From Natrialbaceae archaeon (lineage in GTDB: Archaea; Halobacteriota; Halobacteria; Halobacteriales; Natrialbaceae), in contig PUKM01000261.1 in NCBI GenBank assembly GCA_003552325.1, positions 1 through 11,101 of the forward strand: a stretch of 11,101 nt of DNA. Reading direction: 5' to 3'. The translations under genes and the position numbers were made by a program. This document shows, one piece after another, positions 1-7,153 of this stretch. How positions within the stretch are numbered: the stretch's first letter is position 1; each line of letters starts with the position of its first letter. Below the pieces are notes generated by a model. It was not told the DNA's origin and searched no databases. It saw only the letters and a list, made by a program, of their open reading frames with translations.

Positions 1-941
1 GCCAGGATAATGAACGCGTGAGTCCACTCGAGGCCGATCACTTCGGTCGTCGCCTCGAGCGGGAACGCGGTCGTGAAGACCCGGAAGAGGATCACGAAGC
101 CGGCCGCTTTCGAGGCCGACGAGAGGAAGGCCGCAACCGGGGCGGGTGCACCCTCGTAGGCCTCAGGCGCCCAGAAGTGGAACGGGACGCTCGCAGTCTT
201 GAACGCGAATCCACCGATCAACATCAGGATACCGAGGCCGAGGATGCCACCGTACGGATCGGCGTCACCCGCGGCGATGACCTCCGCGATGGCGTCCAGT
301 TGGAGGTGCCCGGTGGCACCGTAGACCAGACTGATCCCGTAGACGAAGATGGCCGACGAGAGTGCGCCAATGAGGAAGTACTTGAGTCCTGCCTCGACAC
401 TCCCGCGGTTATCCTTGAGGATGGCCACGAGCGCGTACGAGGGGAGACTCGCTAGCTCGAGTGCGATGAAGATGGTGACGAGGCTGTTTGCTGCAGCCAT
501 CGTCGACATCCCGGTCGCCGCGAGCAAGAGCAGCGAGTAGAACTCGGCCTGGTAGGTGTGACCGGCCATGTAGTCGTAGCTCGCGATCGCCACGAGTGCG
601 GTGACGACGGCGACGACCACCATGAAGAACAGCGCCATCTGGTCGACGACCAACTGGCCGCCGAAGAGGTCGATCGCACCCGTGCCAGCCTGTGCATCAC
701 TGACGACGAACCAGAGATCGTAGCCAGCGTCGGCTCCTTCTGCGCCCGTGCCAGCCAGGATAAACCAGACCGCGGCAGCGAGCGACGCGAGGGCACCGAT
801 AGCTGCAATCCCGGCCAGCACCGGCCGGGTGGTCGAATCGGGGTTGATACTGTCGTAGATGAACAGGACCATCGCGGTCAGCGCCAGCAACAGTGGTGGG
901 GCCAGCGCCGCCCACTCAGGGAAGACGAGCATCTCAGTCAT
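1..941 (-). CDS. nuoN: Complex I membrane subunit N, antiporter-like (3' part missing)
   Basis: The minus-strand frame is open from ATG at 941 to the window edge, giving 313 codons; the C-terminal part is outside the window. NuoN is one of three Mrp-antiporter-like proton-channel subunits of the membrane arm. The key channel residues are visible: the TM5 glutamate in LELASLPSY (E162), the TM7 lysine in FAFKTASVPFHFWAPE (K248) and a further lysine in SSASKAAGF (K278). The rest is a run of hydrophobic segments. The ATG overlaps the nuoM stop by one base (TGATG), and a perfect GGAGGTGA lies 6 nt upstream, so the start is well supported. It is the last operon gene visible. Identity is secure from the E/K motifs and its place after nuoM; the length and end cannot be judged. 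Confidence 0.95.
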   Translation of the reverse strand, partial: MTEMLVFPEWAALAPPLLLALTAMVLFIYDSINPDSTTRPVLAGIAAIGALASLAAAVWFILAGTGAEGADAGYDLWFVVSDAQAGTGAIDLFGGQLVVDQMALFFMVVVAVVTALVAIASYDYMAGHTYQAEFYSLLLLAATGMSTMAAANSLVTIFIALELASLPSYALVAILKDNRGSVEAGLKYFLIGALSSAIFVYGISLVYGATGHLQLDAIAEVIAAGDADPYGGILGLGILMLIGGFAFKTASVPFHFWAPEAYEGAPAPVAAFLSSASKAAGFVILFRVFTTAFPLEATTEVIGLEWTHAFIIL

Positions 942-2461
942 CAGGCGTCACCTCCGAGGATCGGATCGACAGCGTCAAAGATCATCTCAAGGATCAACTC
1001 CGGAGCCACGCCGAGGGCGATGATGAGTCCAAGCAGGACGAACATCGGGGCCACGTCGTGCAGCGGTGCCCGCGAAACCTCGTAATCGGTCTCGAGGCGA
1101 TACGGACCAAACAGCGTGCGCTGCATCGCAAACAGCAGGTAGCCCGCCACGATGACGATGCCGAACATCGCCAGTGCGGTGAACAGTGGCGCGTACTCGA
1201 GTACTTCAGAGCCGAAGGCCCCGAAGAAGATGAAGTACTCCGCGGCGAAGCCGGACATGAGCGGCAGGCCCATGTAGCCGAACGCACCAGCGATGAGGAT
1301 CCCGACGGCGATTGGCATCTTGTCGGCCATCCCGGACATGTCCGTCACCATCCGGGTGTGCGTGGCGTTGTAGATGACGCCGACGGCCATGAACATCAGC
1401 CCCGAGATGAGGCCGTGAGAGACCATCTGGAAGGTCGCTCCACCGACACCGAAGTTGGTGTAGGCGATCAGGCCGAGGATGACGTAGCCCATCGACGAAA
1501 CCGACGAATACGCGACGATCCGCTTGAGGTCAGTCTGTGCCAGCGCCAACATCGCGCCGTAAATCACGCTGATAACGGCGATGACGGCGATCGGGATGGC
1601 GTAGGCTTCGACCTGGTCCGGGAACATCGTGAAGTTGACCCGGAGCAGTGCGTAGGTCCCCATTTTCAAGAGAACACCAGCCAGGAGCACCGACGCAGGC
1701 GTCGGCGCTTCAACGTGGGCGTCCGGAAGCCAGGTGTGGAACGGCACCACGGGAACTTTCACCGCGAACCCAAGGAACATCGCGATAAACACCAGTGAGG
1801 CGACCGTCGAGCCGCCAACACCAGCGAAGCTCTCCGGGCCGCCGTTGAGCATCGCCTGTGTGACTTCGGGCAGGGCGAAGCTGGTCACGTCGAGGCTGAA
1901 GACCAGTGCCATGAACGCACCGAACATCACCAGCGACGCCACGTTCGTGTAGATGAAGAACTTGATCGCGGCGTACTTTCGGCGTGGGCCGCCCCAGACA
2001 CCGATCAGGAGGTACATCGGGATCAACACCGCTTCCCAGAAGATGAACCACATGAAGAAATCGAGCGCCACGAAGACGCCGATCAGGTTCGCCTCGATGA
2101 ACAACACGAGGCCATAGAACTGGGACTCACGCATGTCGATTGGCGTCCACGAGCTCACGATCGCGAGCGTGGTCAACACGGTCGTCAGCACGACCAGTGG
2201 CAGGCTAATCCCGTCCAGCCCGACGTACCACGAAATCTCGTAGGCACCGAGTGAGATCCAGGTTATTTGGTTCTCGAAGGCGAGTTCACCACCCTCGAGC
2301 AGCGCGTTGCCGCTCCCGTCGAACATGGTGAACAGCCACAGCGAGAGCCCAGCAGGGATCAGGCTGATGGCGAACGCGAGTTTACCAGCGATACGGTTGG
2401 GCGCGAGGAACGTCAGCAGTGCGCCCGCAAACGTGACAGCGAGAAGCGTCTCAATCATCAT
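941..2461 (-). CDS. nuoM: Complex I membrane subunit M, antiporter-like
   Basis: This 506-residue polytopic protein is the middle of the three antiporter-like proton channels of the membrane arm. Its charged residues fall almost exactly at the E. coli NuoM positions: TM5 Glu in WEAVLIP (E143), TM7 Lys in FAVKVPVVPFHTWLPDAH (K235), TM8 Lys in GVLLKMGTY (K266) and TM12 Glu in SGFAAEYF (E408). The motif LKRIVAYSSVSSMGY is also typical. The frame extends upstream to a GTG at 2470, but I choose the ATG at 2461. It gives an ATGA overlap with the nuoL stop, and GGAGG (2471-2475) lies 9 nt before it. The adjacent ATG at 2458 is a possible alternative. Length is normal for the family and no defects are seen. 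Confidence 0.97.
   Translation of the reverse strand: MMIETLLAVTFAGALLTFLAPNRIAGKLAFAISLIPAGLSLWLFTMFDGSGNALLEGGELAFENQITWISLGAYEISWYVGLDGISLPLVVLTTVLTTLAIVSSWTPIDMRESQFYGLVLFIEANLIGVFVALDFFMWFIFWEAVLIPMYLLIGVWGGPRRKYAAIKFFIYTNVASLVMFGAFMALVFSLDVTSFALPEVTQAMLNGGPESFAGVGGSTVASLVFIAMFLGFAVKVPVVPFHTWLPDAHVEAPTPASVLLAGVLLKMGTYALLRVNFTMFPDQVEAYAIPIAVIAVISVIYGAMLALAQTDLKRIVAYSSVSSMGYVILGLIAYTNFGVGGATFQMVSHGLISGLMFMAVGVIYNATHTRMVTDMSGMADKMPIAVGILIAGAFGYMGLPLMSGFAAEYFIFFGAFGSEVLEYAPLFTALAMFGIVIVAGYLLFAMQRTLFGPYRLETDYEVSRAPLHDVAPMFVLLGLIIALGVAPELILEMIFDAVDPILGGDA
948..955 (-). promoter_or_regulatory. Shine-Dalgarno of nuoN
   Basis: Read on the minus strand this is GGAGGTGA, a full match to the archaeal 16S anti-Shine-Dalgarno. 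It ends 6 nt before the nuoN ATG and lies inside the 3' end of nuoM. It fixes the nuoN start and suggests strong re-initiation at the TGATG junction. Confidence 0.8.
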
Positions 2462-4497
2462 ACGAACCACCCTCCAAGGACGCCGAGCACGAGCAGTAAC
2501 GCGATGAACCCGGCGATGATCAGTGCCGCGTAGTTCGTGACGACACCCGTCTGTAACCGCTGCATCCGCGAGCTACCGAACAGGCTCACGCTCGAGACGC
2601 CGTTGACGACGCCATCGATCACCGACTGGTCGAACCGGTCGGCCGTACGTGCAAGCGGGAGCGTGAATTTCTCGGCGAGCCAGACCTGGTACTCGTCCTG
2701 GTAGTAGTTGCTGCGCAGGACCGTCCGGGCGCTGCCGAGGTTTTCGGTGTGTGGAACCGGTTCCGGCACGTTGTAGAGCACCATCGCGAAGACGGCGCCC
2801 CCAACGGCCAGTCCCAGACCAAGCCCTGCAGCGATCAACAGCGTAATCGTTTCAGAGCCAGCGATATAGGTCGTCTCGAACGGCACAGTGTCGCCGTACT
2901 CACTGTAGGTCAGGTCGGCGTAGCCGCCGTACTGACCGTCGAGCCAGAACTCGAGGTAGGTGATCTCGAGGCCAGTCAGTTTTCCGACTGGGGCGAGGTT
3001 CGCCACACCAGCGACGAGTGCGAGCACACCTAGGGTGACCAGCGGGAACTTGATGTTCCAGCCGATCGGGTGTGGATCACGCGCGGCATCGGACCGTGGT
3101 TCCCCGTGGAAGGTCAAAAACACCATCCGGAAGGTGTAGAACCCGGTGAAGAACACGGCGAGCAGCCCCATCGCGTAGGCGGCGAGGAATATCGGTTCCT
3201 CGAGGCCCAGGATGATGGCGTCGAACAGGATCTCGTCTTTCGACCAGAACCCGGAGAACGGGATAATGCCCGCGAGTGCGAGTGCACCGGCGAGGAACGT
3301 GTAGTAGGTGACGGGCGCTTTGTCCTTGAGCCCGCCCATCTTCCACATGTCCTGTTCGTGGTGCATGAGGACGATGACGGCACCGGCACCGAGGAACAAC
3401 AGCGCCTTGAAAAAGGCGTGGTTCATCAGGTGGAAGACCCCGGCGACGTAGCCGCCGACGCCCAGCCCGAGCATCATGTAGCCGTACTGGCTGATGGTCG
3501 AGTACGCGAGCACCTGTTTGATGTCGTCTTTGACGACACCCATGGTCGCGGCGAACAGGGCGGTGAAGCCACCGACGAACGCGATGATCGCGAGCGACGT
3601 TGGCGACAGCGCGTAGTAGCCGAACATCCGGGCGACGAGGTAGACACCGGCGGCGACCATCGTCGCCGCGTGGATCAGTGCCGACACCGTCGTTGGCCCT
3701 TCCATGGCATCCGGCAGCCAGGTGTGCAGTGGGAACTGGGCGGATTTCCCGATGACGCCGCCAAGTACCAGCAATCCAGTGATCGTGACCCAGGTCTCAG
3801 CATCGAAGCCAAAGAGGGTCTCGTTAGCATCGATGGCGCTCGAGGCTTCGGCGACGAACGAACCGTCACCCTGGAACGCGAGGGTGCCGAACGTCGCGCC
3901 GATGGCGACCACACCGAGGAGGAAGAAGTAATCACCAAATCGGGTGACCAGGAACGCCTTCTTCGCGGCCGAGGGTGCCGATTCCGTCCGGAACCAGAAA
4001 CCGATGAGCAGGTACGAACAGAGGCCCACCAGCTCGAAGAACATAAACGCCATCAGCAGGTTGTCGGCGACGACGAACCCGAGCATGCTGAACGTAAAGA
4101 GCCCGAGTTCGGCGTAGTACCGACGAAGGCCGGTTTCGCCCTCGTCGTTCATGTAGCCGAGACTGAAGACGTGGACGAGGAACGCGATGAGCGTCACGAT
4201 GACGAGCATCAGCGCCGACAGTGGGTCAAGCAGTATACCGAACGTGAACTCGATGGTCGTTTCGCCCGTTTCACTCAGGGCGTCGCCTGCAGCCCACGTA
4301 AAGTACGTTTCCTGGAACTCGCCACCGCTCGCGACTGCCGCGAGGACGTACAGCGATAACAGGAACGACGCAGCCGTCGCAACGATACCGGCGAACGCCC
4401 CTTTCTTGGGCATGTACTCCCCGAACAGCAACGCGACGACGAACGCCGCGAGCGGGAGCAAGACGATTGCCGGCGCCAACTCAAATGCAGTTTCCAT
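2458..4497 (-). CDS. nuoL: Complex I membrane subunit L, antiporter-like with C-terminal extension
   Basis: This 679-residue protein is the distal proton-channel subunit. In family NuoL a long C-terminal helix HL runs along the membrane arm. Visible motifs include the TM5 Glu in FFELVGLCSYLLIGFW (E155), the TM7 Lys in GKSAQFPLHTWLPDAMEGPT (K251), the His in SALIHAATM (H276) and the TM12 Lys in SGFWSKDEIL (K420). AYSTISQYGYMMLG is the usual TM10 motif. The final 200 residues include the region expected for helix HL and end in a hydrophobic anchor (about 655-677). The ATG at 4497 is preceded by GAGGTGG and sits 4 nt after the nuoK stop, the only operon junction with such a small positive gap. 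Length is slightly above the E. coli protein. The identification is secure. Confidence 0.97.
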   Translation of the reverse strand: METAFELAPAIVLLPLAAFVVALLFGEYMPKKGAFAGIVATAASFLLSLYVLAAVASGGEFQETYFTWAAGDALSETGETTIEFTFGILLDPLSALMLVIVTLIAFLVHVFSLGYMNDEGETGLRRYYAELGLFTFSMLGFVVADNLLMAFMFFELVGLCSYLLIGFWFRTESAPSAAKKAFLVTRFGDYFFLLGVVAIGATFGTLAFQGDGSFVAEASSAIDANETLFGFDAETWVTITGLLVLGGVIGKSAQFPLHTWLPDAMEGPTTVSALIHAATMVAAGVYLVARMFGYYALSPTSLAIIAFVGGFTALFAATMGVVKDDIKQVLAYSTISQYGYMMLGLGVGGYVAGVFHLMNHAFFKALLFLGAGAVIVLMHHEQDMWKMGGLKDKAPVTYYTFLAGALALAGIIPFSGFWSKDEILFDAIILGLEEPIFLAAYAMGLLAVFFTGFYTFRMVFLTFHGEPRSDAARDPHPIGWNIKFPLVTLGVLALVAGVANLAPVGKLTGLEITYLEFWLDGQYGGYADLTYSEYGDTVPFETTYIAGSETITLLIAAGLGLGLAVGGAVFAMVLYNVPEPVPHTENLGSARTVLRSNYYQDEYQVWLAEKFTLPLARTADRFDQSVIDGVVNGVSSVSLFGSSRMQRLQTGVVTNYAALIIAGFIALLLVLGVLGGWFV
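2471..2475 (-). promoter_or_regulatory. Shine-Dalgarno of nuoM
   Basis: GGAGG on the minus strand, continuing as GGTGG, lies 9 nt upstream of ATG 2461 and within the nuoL 3' end. It overlaps the upstream GTG at 2470-2468 closely enough to exclude that GTG as a start, so it decides the start choice. Confidence 0.7.
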
Positions 4498-4501
4498 CTA
4501 T

Positions 4502-4807
4502 TTACCACCTCATCTCCGACGGAACCGTGACGTCGACGTCACGGAAGTTGCGGTACAACACCAGGATGATCCCGAGACCGACAGCGACCTCCGCTGCGGC
4601 CAATGCCATCGTAAACAGCGCGAAAACCTGTCCGGTGAGGTTTCCGTGATAGAAGGCAAAGGCGATCAGATTGATGTTCGCCGCGTTCAGCATCAACTCG
4701 ACGGACATCAGGAACATCAGTGCGTTTCGACGCGTCAAGACCCCGAAGAGCCCGATACAGAACAGGGCCAGCGAGAGGAGTACGTAGTGTTCGACACCGA
4801 CGCTCAC
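4502..4807 (-). CDS. nuoK: Complex I membrane subunit K
   Basis: This is a 101-residue, three-helix subunit (MrpC-like) at the junction between the quinone module and the antiporter-like pumps. The two membrane glutamates known to be needed for proton translocation are present: E37 in MSVELMLNAANINL and E73 in AAAEVAVGLGIIL, next to the E. coli positions 36 and 72. The start is a GTG at 4807 overlapping the nuoJ2 stop (GTGA), with GGGGTGA just upstream. A non-AUG start within an overlap is common in such operons. Length is exactly the family norm. Confidence is high. Confidence 0.96.
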   Translation of the reverse strand: MSVGVEHYVLLSLALFCIGLFGVLTRRNALMFLMSVELMLNAANINLIAFAFYHGNLTGQVFALFTMALAAAEVAVGLGIILVLYRNFRDVDVTVPSEMRW

Positions 4808-5229
4808 TGCTCTTCACCCCCGTCCGTCGCTGCCGGTTCGTTTCCGGGGCCGCCCGTGACCGAGCCACTCCCGCTCGCCGTGTCGGTCGAGTCGGGGGTG
4901 CTCGAGAGCGCTGTCACCGCTTCACCTTCCTCCTCGCGTTTTGCGAGCACGAGGGAGGCGTCGAGGGCAGCGTCGAGGACGATAGCGATCAACAGGAACG
5001 AAATCAGGAACGGTTCGGTCGCTCCGAGGTTCCCCTCAGTCGACTGCAACGCCGTGTAGTCGAACATGGCGTAGCCGATTTCGGAGGTGATGGCCGTCCC
5101 GTCCGGAAAGCCCGTCATGGCACCGAAGCCAGTGTTCAACGTGATCAGCCCCATCATGGCAAACAGGATCACGGCGAGTATGCCGGGTACCATCGTTTTT
5201 CCGAGGCGGAGTTGCGGACCCTGCGTCAT
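4804..5229 (-). CDS. nuoJ2: Complex I subunit J, C-terminal half (J2), with acidic tail
   Basis: This 141-residue protein appears to be the C-terminal half of NuoJ, which here is encoded by two genes. Two hydrophobic segments are visible (about 13-32 and 73-95), with the polar stretch SEIGYAMFDY between them resembling the loop before the last NuoJ helix. Residues about 97-141 form a low-complexity tail rich in Ser, Thr, Gly, Asp and Glu that probably is disordered and faces the cytoplasm. The ATG at 5229 overlaps the nuoJ1 stop (ATGA) and has AGGAGGTGA 7 nt upstream. Sequence similarity to canonical NuoJ is weak in this part; the assignment rests on position between nuoJ1 and nuoK and on topology. 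Confidence 0.85.
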   Translation of the reverse strand: MTQGPQLRLGKTMVPGILAVILFAMMGLITLNTGFGAMTGFPDGTAITSEIGYAMFDYTALQSTEGNLGATEPFLISFLLIAIVLDAALDASLVLAKREEEGEAVTALSSTPDSTDTASGSGSVTGGPGNEPAATDGGEEQ

Positions 5230-5501
5230 GCCCGCGTCACCTCCTCGTCCGGTTCCTCAGTGTCAACTTGCGTCAGCATCACGGCGAACGCGATGAGGAT
5301 GAGAACCCCGCCTACGTAGACGAGAATCTGCATCATGGCGACGAACTCCGCCGCCAACATCACGTAATGAACCGCGACGCTTATCAGCGCCAGCCCCAAC
5401 AGGAGTGCCGAATGCCACGGGTCCTGTAAGAGCACGACACCGACCGCGCTGGCCAGTGTAATCACGGCGAACAGCGCGAACGCGATCAGCTCGTATGTCA
5501 T
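5226..5501 (-). CDS. nuoJ1: Complex I subunit J, N-terminal half (J1)
   Basis: This 91-residue protein has three predicted membrane helices (about 3-25, 30-51 and 54-77) and a short acidic end. It matches the N-terminal half of NuoJ: LLQDPWHSALLL corresponds to the region after helix 1, and AEFVAMMQILVYVGGVLIL is the diagnostic NuoJ TM3 motif, including the conserved membrane glutamate (E52). TM3 carries the pi-bulge implicated in coupling in complex I. The ATG at 5501 follows a 54-nt gap from nuoI with no clear Shine-Dalgarno, unlike the other genes, so it may be read from a leaderless transcript or by a weaker mechanism. It ends in an ATGA overlap with nuoJ2. Confidence 0.93.
   Translation of the reverse strand: MTYELIAFALFAVITLASAVGVVLLQDPWHSALLLGLALISVAVHYVMLAAEFVAMMQILVYVGGVLILIAFAVMLTQVDTEEPDEEVTRA
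5237..5245 (-). promoter_or_regulatory. Shine-Dalgarno of nuoJ2
   Basis: Reads AGGAGGTGA on the minus strand, 7 nt before the nuoJ2 ATG and inside the last codons of nuoJ1. It is among the strongest sites in the operon and shows that nuoJ2 is translated as a separate protein and not by readthrough. Confidence 0.75.
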
Positions 5502-5555
5502 TGGTGTTGTCTGGTCGGGTATACCCTTTGAAGATTTCGAGATGGGCTGGTCTCG
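5502..5555 (-). promoter_or_regulatory. nuoI-nuoJ1 spacer with candidate internal promoter
   Basis: This is the only sizeable gap within the complex I operon. On the minus strand it contains a CGAAAT element, a TTCAAA sequence about 27-32 nt before the nuoJ1 ATG, and a perfect 10-bp palindrome GGGTATACCC (5517-5526). The CGAAAT/TTCAAA pair is at the distance expected for BRE and TATA elements of a leaderless haloarchaeal transcript starting at or near the ATG. The match to a TATA consensus is weak, and no Shine-Dalgarno is seen. The palindrome could instead be a protein-binding or RNA-processing site. The role is inferred only. Confidence 0.3.
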
Positions 5556-6017
5556 TTACTGATAATCGATTTCTCCATCGCCTTCGCCGATCCACGCCCC
5601 ACGATCGGGTTCGCGTGACTCGAGCGGATCGATGTCTTTGTACCACGGGACGGCTTTCAGCTGCTCTTTGTTGTAGACGAAATCGTGTTTCGTGTCGGCC
5701 GTGAACTCGAAGTTCTGTGTGAGCAAGATGGCGTCGACGGGACAGACCTCCTCACACAGCCGGCAGTAAATGCACTGACCGATGTGTAAGTTGTACTGTT
5801 CGCCGTTTCGTTTGTCGTCGGTCACGATCTGAATCGTGTCGTTCGGACAGACGTTCTCACACTGGCGACACCAGATACACCGCTCCTGGCTGAACTTGTG
5901 AACGCCACGGAACCGGGGGGAGACATCCGGCGTGTCCTCCGGGTATTCGACCGTGAACTTGTTGCCGTCCAGTGCGTGTTTCATCGTCGTCGCCATCGAT
6001 TTGAGGAGTCCAATCAT
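5556..6017 (-). CDS. nuoI: Complex I iron-sulfur subunit I
   Basis: This 153-residue protein carries two 4Fe-4S ferredoxin motifs, CIWCRQCENVCP (C47, C50, C53, C57) and CIYCRLCEEVCP (C82, C85, C88, C92). These bind clusters N6a and N6b, which pass electrons to N2 in NuoB. The N-terminal MIGLLKSMATTMKHAL segment is the amphipathic membrane-associating helix typical of the family. The C-terminal third has few recognisable motifs but is of normal length. The ATG at 6017 overlaps the nuoH stop (ATGA) with GGTGATC 5 nt upstream. With NuoEFG absent from the visible operon, this subunit is a plausible docking point for an unknown electron donor, as proposed for other complexes lacking the N module; that is inference. 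Confidence 0.97.
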   Translation of the reverse strand: MIGLLKSMATTMKHALDGNKFTVEYPEDTPDVSPRFRGVHKFSQERCIWCRQCENVCPNDTIQIVTDDKRNGEQYNLHIGQCIYCRLCEEVCPVDAILLTQNFEFTADTKHDFVYNKEQLKAVPWYKDIDPLESREPDRGAWIGEGDGEIDYQ

Positions 6018-7153
6018 GCGAAGATCACCGTGAGCATCGTGAGGGTGAGATCGGCGTCAGCCTCGAGCAACCCGACGATGAGCGCCGTGAGGACGAGGTT
6101 AGCGAAGGCGAGCACGAGCATCCCCTTCCAGCCGATCTCGATGAGCTGGTCGATTCGGACGCGCGGCAGCGCCGAGCGAAGCCACTGCGTGAACAAGAAC
6201 ACCGCCCAGATTTTGACGATGAACCAAACGATGCCGAGTTCTGCCGGACCAGGCCCGGCCGGGCCGCCAAGGAAGACCGTTGCGATGATCGCTCCACCGA
6301 GGAAGATGTGCAGGAACTCACCGAGATAGATCAGGACGAAATACACGCTCGAGTATTCCGTCTGATACCCCGCAACGATCTCCGTGGGAGCCTCTGGGAT
6401 GTCGAACGGGTTCCGGCCAATTTCGGCGACGTTCGCCGCGACGAAGAGCACGAACGCGAACGGGTTAACGAACGCATACCACATCGGGATGTCGAGACCA
6501 CCGATAGTGATCAACGTCTCTGCCTGTGCGGCGACGATTTCACTCATCTGTAAGGTGCCGGCGAAGATCACGACCGACAATCCTGTGACGACGAGTGGAA
6601 TCTCGTAGGCAATATTCTGAGCTACGGCACGGAGGCCGCCGATCATCGAGTACTTGTTCGAGGACGCGTAGCCGGCCATCACCAGTCCGATGCTGGCGAT
6701 CCCTGCAGTCGCGAAGACGTACGCAAGGCCGACTTCAGGGTCAGCTAACTGAATGCCCGATCCCATCGGGATCACGGCAAACCCAAGCATCGCCGACGAA
6801 GCGACGATGATCGGTGCCAGGTCGTACGCCGGTCGGTCGGCGTCCTCCGGAATAATGTTCTCTTTGGCGAGGAGTCGAACGGCGTCAGCGACGATGATCA
6901 GGAGGCCGAACGGGCCAATACGGTTCACTGCATATCGGTCGGTGAACGCCGCGGTAATTTTTCGCTTTGCCCACGGACCGGCAACGCCGGTCATCGCGAG
7001 CATGAGGTTTCCAACGATAAACGCGCCAATGAACGCCGCGATAAGCTCACCACCCACGCCGAGTTGATCGAGGCCGGTGAGTTCGCCGAGTCGTTCGGGC
7101 AACAGTGGCTCACCGACTTGTAATGGAGCCAGCGTGCTGACCGCCGAACTCAT
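6014..7153 (-). CDS. nuoH: Complex I quinone-channel subunit H
   Basis: This 379-residue polytopic protein is the membrane anchor that forms the quinone chamber with NuoB and NuoD. Typical motifs are DRYAVNRIGPFG (72-83), KYSMIGGLRAVAQNIAYEIP (167-186), the acidic loop AEIGRNPFDIPEAPTE (243-258) with E244, D251, E254 and E258, then VAGYQTEYS, and PRVRIDQLIEIGWK near the C terminus. About 40 residues precede the first helix, a modest N-terminal extension. Two deviations stand out: the usual ERK of the first cytoplasmic motif is K63-R64-K65, and the usual GPN is AVN. The ATG at 7153 overlaps the nuoCD stop (ATGA) with GAGGTGG 4 nt upstream. The family assignment is certain. Confidence 0.97.
   Translation of the reverse strand: MSSAVSTLAPLQVGEPLLPERLGELTGLDQLGVGGELIAAFIGAFIVGNLMLAMTGVAGPWAKRKITAAFTDRYAVNRIGPFGLLIIVADAVRLLAKENIIPEDADRPAYDLAPIIVASSAMLGFAVIPMGSGIQLADPEVGLAYVFATAGIASIGLVMAGYASSNKYSMIGGLRAVAQNIAYEIPLVVTGLSVVIFAGTLQMSEIVAAQAETLITIGGLDIPMWYAFVNPFAFVLFVAANVAEIGRNPFDIPEAPTEIVAGYQTEYSSVYFVLIYLGEFLHIFLGGAIIATVFLGGPAGPGPAELGIVWFIVKIWAVFLFTQWLRSALPRVRIDQLIEIGWKGMLVLAFANLVLTALIVGLLEADADLTLTMLTVIFA

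Noticed and set aside
893..1798. Plus-strand open frame of 301 codons
   Set aside because: Antisense to nuoM, with charged repetitive composition (many E, H, R, D) and no recognisable motif. nuoM has all family residues in place.
3070..4359. Long plus-strand open frame of 429 codons
   Set aside because: It lies wholly opposite nuoL, and its translation is a low-complexity Arg/Glu/His-rich string with no domain, which is the usual shadow of a GC-rich gene on the other strand.
4804..5501. Frameshifted nuoJ pseudogene
   Set aside because: Both halves have their own start, stop and, for J2, a strong Shine-Dalgarno. The overlap type matches the intact neighbouring junctions, so a true gene split is more likely than a broken gene.
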